Of a stretch of 64,000 nucleotides of DNA, positions 42,465-51,436 are shown piece by piece. This stretch comes from CALJFL01 sp036961205. GTDB taxonomy: Bacteria > Pseudomonadota > Gammaproteobacteria > Pseudomonadales > Halieaceae. Every line of letters starts with the position of its first letter. The stretch's first letter is position 1. The stretch lies in the NCBI GenBank assembly GCA_036961205.1, contig JBALVI010000002.1, positions 248,001 to 312,000 on the forward strand, given 5' to 3'. A program made the translations under genes and the position numbers. The notes under the pieces are model-generated. The model ran no database searches. It saw only the letters and a list, made by a program, of their open reading frames with translations, and had not been told where the DNA came from.

Positions 42465-42533
42465 GGTATTCTCCAAAACATGGTTCAAAAATAAATGGTT
42501 CAAATAAAATAGTTTAATAAAAATTCAGCACAA

Positions 42534-42552
42534 TACCCGGATGCCCCGGGTA
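42534..42552 (-). terminator. Hairpin between bamA and skp (attenuator-like)
   Basis: A 7-base perfect stem (TACCCGG/CCGGGTA) with a 5-base loop lies 5 bases beyond the bamA stop. On the minus strand it is followed by TTGTGCTGAATTTTT rather than a continuous T-tract, so it may only reduce read-through or protect the transcript end. Confidence 0.35.
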
Positions 42553-42556
42553 CAGT

Positions 42557-45196
42557 CTAGAAACCTCTACCAAGAGTAAACTGGAAGGCCTCTTCCTCGT
42601 CTTCATCTCCAGAATTCAAAGGCTTGGCGAGACTGAAGGTCATCGGGCCAAAGCCAGTGATCCAGGTCACGCCAACGCCAAAGGAGTAACGAATTTCGTC
42701 AACATCAACGTCAAAGCAATTGATCTGCGACGGCGAACAATTGGTGTTGAACACGTTGCCCGCATCGATGAAAAACGCGGACCGCAGTTTACTCCGGTCC
42801 TTGATAAAAGGAAGTGGGAATAATAGCTCTACGCTGCCCTCGACCAATACGTTGCCACCAAAAGGATCCGGATCGTCGCGTACCGTGGTGGAGTTAAGCT
42901 TGCCGGTATTTGGGTTTACAAAGTATGCAGGCCTTGGGTCAAAGGACACAGCATCGCCATTTTCATCGATTTCTGCCACAGCATTGCTTACGTCATATAA
43001 CTCTGCAGGCGTACTGCGGGGTCCCAGAGTGTTGCTTTCGAAGCCACGCACTGAGCCGAAGCCACCGGCGAAGAAGTGTTCATAGAATGGCAGTTCCGTG
43101 GTGTCGCCCCAGCCATCGCCATAGCCCAGTTCAGTGCGCAAATGCAGCACCCAGGAGGACGGTAACAACGGCACGGGATAGAACACCTCGCCTCGGTATG
43201 TGAGCTTGTAGAACTCCAGATCGGAGCCCGGAATGGCAACTTCCAGAGACACATTATTGGACGCGCCGCGGGTCGCCATGCGCCCTCGGTTCAAGGTGGA
43301 CTGGGTCCAGCTTGTAGTGATCGTCCAGTTGAGGTAATTATCACCATTTTCGTCAAGGAAACCCGGCGCAGGCGGAATAACAACTAGCTCCGGTGGTACC
43401 GAAGACAGGGGCAGCAGAGTCTCTACATCTGAATAGCTACCGTCGGCCTGCCGGGTACTCTCAAAGTAATTGTCTATGCCAACATCAAACCGCGGACTGG
43501 CCTTGATTTCCTGCACAGCGAAGCGGCCGGCGGTAATTTCAGTATCCGACACACCGAAGCTGAAGCCCAATCGCTGTGTTTCCTTGATTGGATAACCGAA
43601 GTTGATCGCTGCACCCAGCGTATCGGTGGTATAGCTGGCCACGTTCACTTCTGACAAGTCTGTCGAACGATAGAAGAGATTAAAGCCTCGGCTGACGCCG
43701 TCTTCCGTGTAATACGGGTTGGTATAGCTGAAATTATACAGTTCCTGATACTTGGAGGAATTCAGCCCCAGACCAATTCGTTTGCCGGTTCCCAGGAAAT
43801 TATCCTGCTGCAGGTTGAGTCCCAGAATCAGACCAGCGTCTTGAGCGTAGCCAAAGCTGGCGCCGATACTGCCAGAGGACTGCTCTTCCACCTCAAACTG
43901 AACATCGATTAAGTCGTCATGGCCAGGCACCTCTGGCGTTTCCACCATGGCCCGACTGAAGAAACCCAGACGCTCCAGGCGGATCCGAGATTGCTCGATA
44001 GCCGATGCAGAGGCCGGGGCACTTTCCATCTGACGCATTTCGCGGCGCAATACGTCGTCCGCTGTTTTCAGGTTGCCTTTGAAGCTTATGCGCCGGACGT
44101 AAGTGCGCTTGCCCGGGTCGACAAAGAATTTCATCGCCACGGTATTTTCTTCTTCATTCAGCTCAGGGATGCCAGTCACTTTGGCGAAGTTATACCCCTC
44201 ATTGCCCAAACGGCGGGTGAGGTATTCCTCAGTAGACGTAACCAGCTGCTGGGAAAATGTTTGCCCCTGAGTCACCAGCAGGAAGCGGCGCAGGTCCTCT
44301 TCCGGCAACACCAGGTCACCGGACAGATCAACTTCGCTGACGGTAAACTTCTCGCCCTCAGTAACATTGGCGGTAATGTAGACCTCTTTCTTACTAGGAG
44401 ATACCGACACTTGCGTCGAATCAATAACGAACTGCAGATAGCCCCTGTCCATGTAATAGGAGGTCAGGGTTTCGATATCACCAGTCAGTTTTTCCCGCGA
44501 ATATTTATCGTCACTGGTGAAAAAGGACAGCCAACCGGTAGTTTTAAGCTCAAACAAATCACCCAGCTCTTCGTCGTCATACACTTCATTACCAACGACG
44601 TTAATGTGCTTGATCGCGGCAACCGTACCTTCATCTACGTCGATATTGATCGATACCCGGTTGCGAGGCTCAGGCAACACCTCGGCTTCGATATTGGCGT
44701 CATAGCGGCCCTGCATTACATACTGGCGCTGCAATTCCAGCTGCATACCTTCCAGGGTAGAACGCTGGAACACCTGGCCTACGGCCAGTCCTGAGCCCTT
44801 TAAGCCATCAAGCAGAGCTTCCGTCTCGATCGCCTTATTACCGTCGATATTGATCTCGCTGATACTGGGACGCTCTGTCACCATCACTACCAGTACGCTG
44901 CCATCGCGGCCTATACGAATATCGTCAAAGTTGCCTGTTCCAAACAGGCTGCGAGCGGCGGCGCGTATACTGAGATTGTCGGCGGTATCGCCAACCGCAA
45001 GGGGCATGGCGGCGAAGACGCTACCTGCGGATATCCGCTGCAAACCCTCAACCCGGATATCAGACACCGTAAAGCTTTCAGATTGTGCCATTGCCAACGG
45101 CGCTGTCAGCAACAACAACACCGCAAGCCATCTTTGGATTCGCTTACTCAAATTAGTCTCAACCACCGGGTAATGCCTGTCGGTCAGGCTTATCAT
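42557..45196 (-). CDS. bamA: Outer membrane protein assembly factor BamA
   Basis: An 879-residue Omp85 protein that folds and inserts beta-barrel proteins into the outer membrane. Five POTRA domains (from FTVSDIRVEGLQRISAGSVF, about residues 50-440) precede the 16-strand barrel, with the conserved VRGFESNTLGPR of the L6 loop and the C-terminal FQFTLGRGF signature. The start is uncertain: GTG at 45226 overlaps the rseP stop (GTGA), ATG at 45196 is used here, and a TTG near 45154 would give a conventional signal peptide (SKRIQRWLAVLLLLTAPLAMA). It is longer than E. coli BamA (810), mainly from extended barrel loops (VVIPPAPGFLDENGD region and another near residues 755-800). Confidence 0.96.
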   Translation of the reverse strand: MISLTDRHYPVVETNLSKRIQRWLAVLLLLTAPLAMAQSESFTVSDIRVEGLQRISAGSVFAAMPLAVGDTADNLSIRAAARSLFGTGNFDDIRIGRDGSVLVVMVTERPSISEINIDGNKAIETEALLDGLKGSGLAVGQVFQRSTLEGMQLELQRQYVMQGRYDANIEAEVLPEPRNRVSINIDVDEGTVAAIKHINVVGNEVYDDEELGDLFELKTTGWLSFFTSDDKYSREKLTGDIETLTSYYMDRGYLQFVIDSTQVSVSPSKKEVYITANVTEGEKFTVSEVDLSGDLVLPEEDLRRFLLVTQGQTFSQQLVTSTEEYLTRRLGNEGYNFAKVTGIPELNEEENTVAMKFFVDPGKRTYVRRISFKGNLKTADDVLRREMRQMESAPASASAIEQSRIRLERLGFFSRAMVETPEVPGHDDLIDVQFEVEEQSSGSIGASFGYAQDAGLILGLNLQQDNFLGTGKRIGLGLNSSKYQELYNFSYTNPYYTEDGVSRGFNLFYRSTDLSEVNVASYTTDTLGAAINFGYPIKETQRLGFSFGVSDTEITAGRFAVQEIKASPRFDVGIDNYFESTRQADGSYSDVETLLPLSSVPPELVVIPPAPGFLDENGDNYLNWTITTSWTQSTLNRGRMATRGASNNVSLEVAIPGSDLEFYKLTYRGEVFYPVPLLPSSWVLHLRTELGYGDGWGDTTELPFYEHFFAGGFGSVRGFESNTLGPRSTPAELYDVSNAVAEIDENGDAVSFDPRPAYFVNPNTGKLNSTTVRDDPDPFGGNVLVEGSVELLFPLPFIKDRSKLRSAFFIDAGNVFNTNCSPSQINCFDVDVDEIRYSFGVGVTWITGFGPMTFSLAKPLNSGDEDEEEAFQFTLGRGF

Positions 45197-45222
45197 TCTT
45201 TTCAATTTAGCAACACATCGAG

Positions 45223-46578
45223 TCACAATCGGGCGAAGTCGTTATACAAGGCCAACACCATAATGCCCAACACCATAAATAAACCCAGTTGATAACCCAG
45301 GGCCTGCACTTTTTCGGGCACGGGCCGACCGGCCACCAACTCCACGAGGTAATACATCAAATGGCCGCCATCCAGAACCGGGATTGGCAGCAAGTTCAAC
45401 ACCCCTAAGCTAATGCTCAACAGAGCCAGGAAACTGATATAGGATTCCAGGCCGGACTTTGCCGATGCGGACGCCACTTTAGCAATCGTAATCGGACCGC
45501 TCAAGTTTTTTGGCGATATCAGGCCTTTTAACATTTTACCGATTGAATTCAGTGTGAAAAGGCTGATCTCGCCGGTTCGATTAACCCCGGCAATCAGCGA
45601 TTCCACAGGCCCACGATCGAACCTTCGAATCATATCCGCGGGCATTTCCGGGGGTAAAACTCCCATACCCACCCGGCCAAACGGTTCTTGCCCCGCCTCG
45701 TCGATAGTTTCCGGCACCAACTCGGTACTCACCAGGCGGCCATCGCGCTCTAATTCCACCGCAATAGCGACGCCTGGACGGGCTCTTACGTAATCCACCC
45801 AATCCATCCACAGCGACATGGTAATGCCGTCAGCACTCAGTACTTTGTCTCCCGATTCGATTCCAGCCTTCTCAGCCGGACTGCCGGACACTATTTCACT
45901 GGCCACCGGCAAGATATCGGGGGTATACATGGTTATCCCGAGGCCGCGAAACAGGTCTGGTTGTTCCTGATCCGCCAGCCAGCGCGCCAAAACGCCCTGA
46001 GACTCATAAACGACATCAGAATCCGGATATTTGACGGAAAAGCTGATTGTTCCGGTATCGCCAATGCGGTCCAGCAGCCTGAAACTCAAGGCCTGCCAGG
46101 TTTCGGTCTCCTCGCCGTCCACCGCGACAATTTCTTGTCCGGCTTCCAGCCCTGCTATTTCAGCAATAGAACCGGCCTCGACGTTACCGATTATAGGCGC
46201 GTAGCCCGTCTCTCCGGCAAAAAACAGGGCCCAATAGGCGACGATTGCCAGCGCAAAATTCGCCAGTGGGCCTGCTGCAACCACGGCGATACGCTGGAGA
46301 ACCGGTTTGCGGTTAAAAGCGCCCTCGATGTCTTCAGCCGCAACCTCACCCTCGCGTTCGTCCAGCATTTTGACGTAACCGCCCAGTGGAATGCTGGCGA
46401 TCACATATTCAGTGTCCTGCTTATCTCGCCAGCTGTAGAGTGGCCGGCCAAACCCAATCGAAAAGCGCAGCACTTTGACGCCACAGCGGCGCGCCACCCA
46501 AAAATGGCCGTATTCATGGACCGTGACCAGCACAGCCAAGGTCACCAGGGTAACTACGATGGTATAAACCAGATCCAC
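45223..46578 (-). CDS. rseP: Site-2 protease RseP
   Basis: A 451-residue inner-membrane zinc metalloprotease that cuts the anti-sigma-E factor during the envelope stress response and clears signal-peptide remnants. The zinc motif HEYGH is at residues 21-25 in TM1, the LDG motif is in LPIPVLDGGHLMYY near residue 395, and two PDZ domains lie between (FAGETGYAPIIGNVEAGSIA and PVASEIVSGSPAEKAGIESG). Start codon GTG overlaps the dxr TAG. It is next to bamA, which fits its envelope role. Confidence 0.98.
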   Translation of the reverse strand: MDLVYTIVVTLVTLAVLVTVHEYGHFWVARRCGVKVLRFSIGFGRPLYSWRDKQDTEYVIASIPLGGYVKMLDEREGEVAAEDIEGAFNRKPVLQRIAVVAAGPLANFALAIVAYWALFFAGETGYAPIIGNVEAGSIAEIAGLEAGQEIVAVDGEETETWQALSFRLLDRIGDTGTISFSVKYPDSDVVYESQGVLARWLADQEQPDLFRGLGITMYTPDILPVASEIVSGSPAEKAGIESGDKVLSADGITMSLWMDWVDYVRARPGVAIAVELERDGRLVSTELVPETIDEAGQEPFGRVGMGVLPPEMPADMIRRFDRGPVESLIAGVNRTGEISLFTLNSIGKMLKGLISPKNLSGPITIAKVASASAKSGLESYISFLALLSISLGVLNLLPIPVLDGGHLMYYLVELVAGRPVPEKVQALGYQLGLFMVLGIMVLALYNDFARL

Positions 46579-47792
46579 TAAATTTCCCCCTGTGCCTTCA
46601 TTGGCTTGTTATATCCGCTGATTATTTCCATCGCTACGGCTCTCGCCTCAGCATCTGCTGATTCGACCACAGCCATTGAGTGAGGTTCAACAACGGACAC
46701 CCGCTCAAGAGTCGACTCAACCACCCGCGGAATGTCACCAAACCTTATATTTTCCTCCAGAAACGCTGCCACAGCCACCTCATTGGCGGCGTTACACGTT
46801 GCCATCGCCGTTCCGCCAGCGGCCACGGACTCCCGAGCCAGGCGCAAACAGGGAAAACGCCCCTCATCGGGAGCTTCAAAGTCGAGTTTGCCCACTGCTA
46901 TCAAATCCAACGGAGCGACACCGGAATCTATGCGTTCCGGCCAGGCCAGGCCATAGGCTATGGGGGTACGCATATCAGGATTACCCAACTGCGCCAGTAC
47001 CGAGCCGTCGCGGTACTGCACCATGGAGTGAATGATGCTCTGTGGGTGTACAACTACATCTACCTCATCCGGCGATAAATCGAATAGCCAACAGGCCTCG
47101 GCAAATTCCAAGCCTTTGTTCATCAAAGAGGCTGAGTCCACCGATATCTTACGCCCCATTGACCAGTTGGGGTGAGCACAGGCCTGATCCGGACTCGCGT
47201 TTTCGATATTCTGAGACGACCAGGTTCGAAAAGGGCCGCCTGAGGCCGTCAATAAGACCTTACTCACGCCCGCAGAACCAGCCACTCCATCAACATGGGT
47301 CGGGAGACACTGAAAAATAGCGTTATGCTCACTGTCGATAGGCATTAATACCGCCCCGGCCTCGCGCACGGCCTGCATCAACAGTTGCCCTGACATCACC
47401 AGGGCTTCCTTATTCGCCAACAACAAGCGCTTTCCGGCTCGGGCCGCAGCCAAGGTGGAGGGCAAGCCCGCCGCACCGACAATCGCCGCCATTACGACAT
47501 CGACTTCGCGGTCGGTGACCACCTGCGCCAGAGCCTCTTCACCGTGTAGAACCTGGGTATCCAGTTCCGCAGGCAGTTGTGCCGCAAGTTGCTCTGCAGC
47601 ATTCATATCCGCCATGACAGCAAATCGGGGTTTATGCTGCAGGCATTGGCCCAGCATCACCGCCACGGACCGATTCGCTGCCAGCGCATAGACCCGGTAA
47701 CGATCTGGGTGCCGGGAAATAACATCCAGGGTACTGAGTCCAATCGAGCCTGTTGAACCCAATACACTAACGAACTGTGGAGAGGCAGACAT
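46578..47792 (-). CDS. dxr: 1-deoxy-D-xylulose 5-phosphate reductoisomerase
   Basis: A 404-residue NADPH enzyme that makes 2-C-methyl-D-erythritol 4-phosphate, the committed step of the MEP isoprenoid pathway. SVLGSTGSIGLSTLDVISRH is the NADPH motif, ANKEALVMSGQLLM and MPIDSEHNAIFQCL include metal- and substrate-binding Asp/Glu residues, and MNKGLEFAEACWLFDL is the later conserved segment. It is 3 bases downstream of cdsA and 1 base overlaps rseP. The product feeds uppS. Confidence 0.98.
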   Translation of the reverse strand: MSASPQFVSVLGSTGSIGLSTLDVISRHPDRYRVYALAANRSVAVMLGQCLQHKPRFAVMADMNAAEQLAAQLPAELDTQVLHGEEALAQVVTDREVDVVMAAIVGAAGLPSTLAAARAGKRLLLANKEALVMSGQLLMQAVREAGAVLMPIDSEHNAIFQCLPTHVDGVAGSAGVSKVLLTASGGPFRTWSSQNIENASPDQACAHPNWSMGRKISVDSASLMNKGLEFAEACWLFDLSPDEVDVVVHPQSIIHSMVQYRDGSVLAQLGNPDMRTPIAYGLAWPERIDSGVAPLDLIAVGKLDFEAPDEGRFPCLRLARESVAAGGTAMATCNAANEVAVAAFLEENIRFGDIPRVVESTLERVSVVEPHSMAVVESADAEARAVAMEIISGYNKPMKAQGEI

Positions 47793-47795
47793 CGG

Positions 47796-48632
47796 TTAGT
47801 AGCCCGCCAGCAATAAGCCGAGAGCAAACACCGGGGCTGCGCCGCAGATACTGTCGAGCCGATCCAGCAATCCGCCGTGACCAGGCAGAATAGAACCTGC
47901 GTCTTTAAAGCCACTCTGACGCTTGACCATACTGACTGTGAGATCGCCGACCACCGAAGACAATGCAGTTACCAGCGCAATAACTATTATGGCGAGAAAG
48001 CTTATTGGGACGCTCTGTACTGGCAGCAAATAGTGCAAAGCCAGGGCGAGAACCAGTACCGAGGCCATACCACCCCAGAACCCTTCCCAGGTTTTTGCCG
48101 GGCTAACTTTCGCCGCCAACGAGTGACGCCCGAAAGACTTGCCGGTGAAGTAAGCGCCGACATCAGCAGTCACCACGATTAGAATCATCGCTATCATCAA
48201 CAGCCCGCCGCGGGGCAAGCTCAGCAGGTAAACTGCAGCCAGCCACGCGGGTGCAAGTATCAGCAGCCCCATCAGGCTACGCATGGTGACGGTACTCCAG
48301 AGGCCGGCGCTGGCCGGATAACTTTTGATCCAGAGTAAGGCGAAACTCCACCACAAACAGGCCAGACCAAGAAAGGGTTGTACTTGGTCCCTTGAGGGCG
48401 AGTCGCCCAAATCACAATAGAAATACAGTCCCACCATGGCCAGCACCACGGTCGCCGTATAGATGCTGCGAGACAGCGGCGATGTCCAACCCGCCAGTCG
48501 GGCCCATTCCCAGGCACCCAGACTCACAATGACGGCAAAGACTGCAGCCAGTGCCAGCACCGGTAAAAAAACTACCGCGGCGACAAAGGATGATGCCAGC
48601 GCCACCCCGGTCATTACACGTTGTCTAAGCAT
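47796..48632 (-). CDS. cdsA: Phosphatidate cytidylyltransferase
   Basis: A 278-residue polytopic inner-membrane enzyme that converts phosphatidic acid and CTP to CDP-diacylglycerol. The C-terminal signature SMVKRQSGFKDAGSILPGHG then GLLDRLDS near residues 230-258 is diagnostic. The ATG at 48632 (MLRQRVMTGVALASSFVAAV) is used; it overlaps the uppS end by 8 bases, and the longer frame upstream is not family-like. About eight hydrophobic helices are visible. Confidence 0.97.
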   Translation of the reverse strand: MLRQRVMTGVALASSFVAAVVFLPVLALAAVFAVIVSLGAWEWARLAGWTSPLSRSIYTATVVLAMVGLYFYCDLGDSPSRDQVQPFLGLACLWWSFALLWIKSYPASAGLWSTVTMRSLMGLLILAPAWLAAVYLLSLPRGGLLMIAMILIVVTADVGAYFTGKSFGRHSLAAKVSPAKTWEGFWGGMASVLVLALALHYLLPVQSVPISFLAIIVIALVTALSSVVGDLTVSMVKRQSGFKDAGSILPGHGGLLDRLDSICGAAPVFALGLLLAGY

Positions 48633-49404
48633 CAATATCTCCCCCCGAAACAAGGCCATCGGGCTCACGCAAACCGAAACGTCGCTCCCGTCGGCCGTAA
48701 TCCGCCAGTGCCCTGGCAAATTCCAGCTCGCCAAAATCAGGCCACAATGTAGGGGTAAAATACAACTCACTGTAGGCGAACTGCCACAGCATAAAATTAC
48801 TGATACGCGCATCGCCACCGGTTCTAATACACAGATCGGGATGAGGCAACTCGCAGGACTGCAGATAGCTCTCAAGCCGCGCAGGGGTAATGTCCGAGGG
48901 CTCTATTGTCCCCTCTTTCACCTGTATGGCTAGCTGCTGTGCCGCCTGAGCGATGTCCCAACGACCGCCGTAATCCACCGCAATAACAACCGTGGCAGTA
49001 GTATTCTCCGCTGTCAGTCGCTCAGATTGCAGCATCAAACGCTGTAATCGCACGCTAAATCTTCCACGCTCGCCAATAAACTGCAAACGAATGCCATCCT
49101 CGTGTAACTGTCGTACCTCGCTACGCAAATAGCGCGACAACAACGCCAGCAGCGCCCGCACTTCAGGCTGAGGCCGACCCCAGTTTTCACTACTGAAAGC
49201 AAATAAAGTAAGAACTTCAACGCCCTGATTACGGCAGGCGCGGATAACCCCGCGCACCGCCTCGACGCCGGCACGATGGCCAGCAGGACCCGAGACACTC
49301 TCGCGCTTGGCCCAGCGATTATTGCCATCCATAATGATGGCAACATGACGAGGCACAATCATGTCGCTGCCGCCCGCCCCTGTAGTGTTATCGTTATTGG
49401 GCAT
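48625..49404 (-). CDS. uppS: Undecaprenyl diphosphate synthase
   Basis: A 259-residue cis-prenyltransferase that makes the C55 carrier for peptidoglycan and O-antigen. VAIIMDGNNRWAKRE carries the catalytic Asp, GHRAGVEAVRGVIR follows, and LCIRTGGDARISNFMLWQFA then YSELYFTP form the C-terminal active site. A 14-residue Asn/Gly-rich leader precedes the conserved core. It ends inside cdsA. Confidence 0.98.
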   Translation of the reverse strand: MPNNDNTTGAGGSDMIVPRHVAIIMDGNNRWAKRESVSGPAGHRAGVEAVRGVIRACRNQGVEVLTLFAFSSENWGRPQPEVRALLALLSRYLRSEVRQLHEDGIRLQFIGERGRFSVRLQRLMLQSERLTAENTTATVVIAVDYGGRWDIAQAAQQLAIQVKEGTIEPSDITPARLESYLQSCELPHPDLCIRTGGDARISNFMLWQFAYSELYFTPTLWPDFGELEFARALADYGRRERRFGLREPDGLVSGGDIDA

Positions 49405-49415
49405 GTTCAGGTCGT

Positions 49416-49973
49416 TCAGATTTCCATCAAGTCGGTTTCCTTTTCGCCGAGCCGTTTTTCCACTCGTGCGATGAAACCATCTGTTAACTTCTGCACATCG
49501 TCCTGTGCACGACGTTCCTCGTCTTCGCTGATATCTTTTTCTTTTACCAGTTCTTTCAACATGGCATTGGCATCTCGCCGGCCATTGCGGATTGAGACAC
49601 GCGCTGACTCAGCTTCCTGCCGCGCCTGTCGACTGAAAACCTTACGAGTCTCCTCGGTGAGGGCAGGCATCGCGATGCGAATGACTTCACCTGCAGTAGC
49701 CGGGTTCAAGCCTAGATTTGACTTCATAATGGCACGCTCGATATCGGGAATCATCGATTTATCCCAGGCCGTTAATGCCAGTGTTCGACCGTCCTCAACA
49801 TTGATATTGGCCACCTGGTTCAAAGGTGTAATGGCGCCATAATATTCAATTTTCAAGCCGTCGAGCAGGCTAGGGTGCGCACGCCCGGTACGTATCTTGT
49901 TGAAGTTGTGCACCAGCGCCTCAAGACTTTTCTCCATGCGCTCGGTGGCTTCAGCTTTAATATCATCTATCAC
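49416..49973 (-). CDS. frr: Ribosome recycling factor
   Basis: A 185-residue two-domain protein that splits post-termination ribosomes with EF-G. MEKSLEALVHNFNKIRTGRA and HPSLLDGLKIEYYGAITPLN open the protein, and SVRIGNRR-like ARVSIRNGRRDANAMLKELV and EDEERRAQDDVQKLTDGFI form the three-helix domain. Length is identical to the E. coli protein. It is 28 bases after pyrH, the usual pair. Confidence 0.98.
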   Translation of the reverse strand: MIDDIKAEATERMEKSLEALVHNFNKIRTGRAHPSLLDGLKIEYYGAITPLNQVANINVEDGRTLALTAWDKSMIPDIERAIMKSNLGLNPATAGEVIRIAMPALTEETRKVFSRQARQEAESARVSIRNGRRDANAMLKELVKEKDISEDEERRAQDDVQKLTDGFIARVEKRLGEKETDLMEI

Positions 49974-50001
49974 TTCTTTTCTCCTGGGTACAGATTCGCG
50001 G

Positions 50002-50727
50002 TCATTCGATCAAGGTACCCTCTTCCCCACCGCGGACAATTTTCAGCAGGGCTCCCTGCTTATCCATCTCGAAGACTCTCACCGGCATGCCGTGGTCACG
50101 ACACAGTAGTATTGCGGTCAGATCCATGACTTCCAGTTTCTTATCCAGCACTTCGTCGTAGGTTAAACGATCGTACTTGATGGCATCCTTGACCTTCATC
50201 GGGTCGGCGGAATAGACGCCATCTACCTTGGTTGCCTTCAGCACCAGTTCCGCCTCTACTTCGATACCGCGCAAGCAAGCGGAAGAATCGGTGGTAAAGA
50301 ACGGGTTGCCGGTACCAGCTGCGAATATCACCACGTCACCATTGCTCAACGCGCGAATAGCTTTGCGTCTATCATAATGATCAACCACGCCGCTCATCGG
50401 AATAGAAGACATAACCTGAGTGGATATATTGGAGCGCTCCAACGCATCGCGCAGAGCCAGAGCATTCATCACCGTGGCCAGCATACCCATATGGTCGCCA
50501 GTAACACGATCAAGGCCCGCCGATTGTAACGCTGCACCGCGGAATAAATTGCCGCCACCGACCACCAGCCCTACCTGCACGCCAATACCGATCAGCTGGC
50601 CAATTTCCAAAGCCATGAGATCCAATACCTTGGGATCAATGCCGTAGTTTTCTGAGCCGGTAAGCGCCTCACCACTGAGTTTAAGCAGGATGCGCTTGTA
50701 CTTCTTATCCGCCGCTGTTTGGGGCAT
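50002..50727 (-). CDS. pyrH: UMP kinase
   Basis: A 241-residue hexameric kinase that phosphorylates UMP to UDP with ATP. KRILLKLSGEALTG binds phosphate, VGLVVGGGNLFRGAALQSAG and the NPFFTTDSSACLRGIE segment contact UMP, and the DRLTYDEVLDKKLEVMDLTA region is conserved. The ATG at 50727 has AGGAGA 10 bases upstream; the longer frame from 50778 lacks family similarity. It is the first gene of the long envelope operon after the repeat-rich gap. Confidence 0.98.
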   Translation of the reverse strand: MPQTAADKKYKRILLKLSGEALTGSENYGIDPKVLDLMALEIGQLIGIGVQVGLVVGGGNLFRGAALQSAGLDRVTGDHMGMLATVMNALALRDALERSNISTQVMSSIPMSGVVDHYDRRKAIRALSNGDVVIFAAGTGNPFFTTDSSACLRGIEVEAELVLKATKVDGVYSADPMKVKDAIKYDRLTYDEVLDKKLEVMDLTAILLCRDHGMPVRVFEMDKQGALLKIVRGGEEGTLIE

Positions 50728-50934
50728 AAATCTGTTCTCCTGAACTGGGGCGTATCTTACAGGACAATGGCCGTGCACCCTAGGGCTGGGGCGAGATTTT
50801 AAGGCTTACAGGCTGAGACTCTTTGGACACTTATTAACCAGATTTAGACGGCGTAACTATGGGCTAAAACCGGGGATTGCTTTTGGTTGCCGGGATCGGA
50901 GAAGAACTGCCTTTTCAGTCTCTACAGGGTTGCC

Positions 50935-51009
50935 GGGATCGGACGAGAATAGTCTTTTCAGTCGCTCCACGATATTCGCTTGGTGAAAAGACTATTCTCG
51001 TCCGATCCC
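50935..51009. repeat. Perfect 26-base inverted repeat, hairpin A
   Basis: Arms at 50935-50960 and 50984-51009 are exact reverse complements and enclose a 23-base loop at 50961-50983 (GTCGCTCCACG, then AT, then ATTCGCTTGG). The left arm is part of the second unit of a 43-base tandem repeat; the first unit at 50885-50927 has no matching right arm. Confidence 0.9.
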
Positions 51010-51035
51010 TATCATCGCAGTAGTTAGAGTAGACG

Positions 51036-51231
51036 GATTGATTCCAGAGAAGCAGTTTTGAAAACCTCTACCGGATGTTGCGATTTGGCAGGATACTAAC
51101 AGCCGAGGACGCGAGCGGGAGAGTGTTCCATACAGATTGATTTTCGGGAAGCTGTCTCGAAACAGATAACCGAATACTGCGATTAAGCAGGATAGCAGCA
51201 GCCGAGGGCGCGAGCGGGACAGTGTTTCTCA
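51036..51231. repeat. 99-base imperfect tandem repeat
   Basis: Units at 51036-51134 and from 51135 to about 51231 are collinear with a period of 99 bases. Both start GATTGATT and share GAAACC/GAAAC, TGCGATT, GCAGGATA, CAGCCGAGG and CGCGAGCGGGA blocks; roughly 70 percent of positions agree by eye. The second unit runs into the left arm of hairpin B. Confidence 0.8.
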
Positions 51232-51277
51232 CCAAGCGAATCCCGTGGAGCGACTGAGAAACACTGTCCCGCTCGCG
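51209..51277. repeat. Perfect 23-base inverted repeat, hairpin B
   Basis: Arms at 51209-51231 and 51255-51277 are exact reverse complements. The 23-base loop at 51232-51254 is the reverse complement of the loop of hairpin A at 21 of 23 positions; the two differences are adjacent at the loop centre (GG for AT). The arms differ strongly from those of hairpin A except near the loop, where both end in TCA/TGA. Confidence 0.9.
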
Positions 51278-51328
51278 ACCGCATTCAGCGCGCCACTCTA
51301 TAAACCACCGATTCTCTCCCGCAGACAC

Positions 51329-51351
51329 AAAAAAGGGGCCGAAGCCCCTTT
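51329..51351 (-). terminator. Second copy of the tsf-type terminator
   Basis: AAAGGGGC/GCCCCTTT stem with CGAA (UUCG in the minus-strand RNA) loop and a run of Ts on the minus strand. It is part of a 68-base segment (51284-51351) duplicated at 51629-51696, 345 bases apart, with only a few differences. Confidence 0.8.
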
Positions 51352-51436
51352 ACGTGGAATCAGGGACAGACCACATTATCAAACCCGTCTCACGAATTTC
51401 GAGGATGCTAACAGTGGAGTTACGCTCAATGCCAAG

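Noticed and set aside
43919..44794. Plus-strand 291-codon frame inside bamA
   Set aside because: Antisense to POTRA-coding sequence; no motif.
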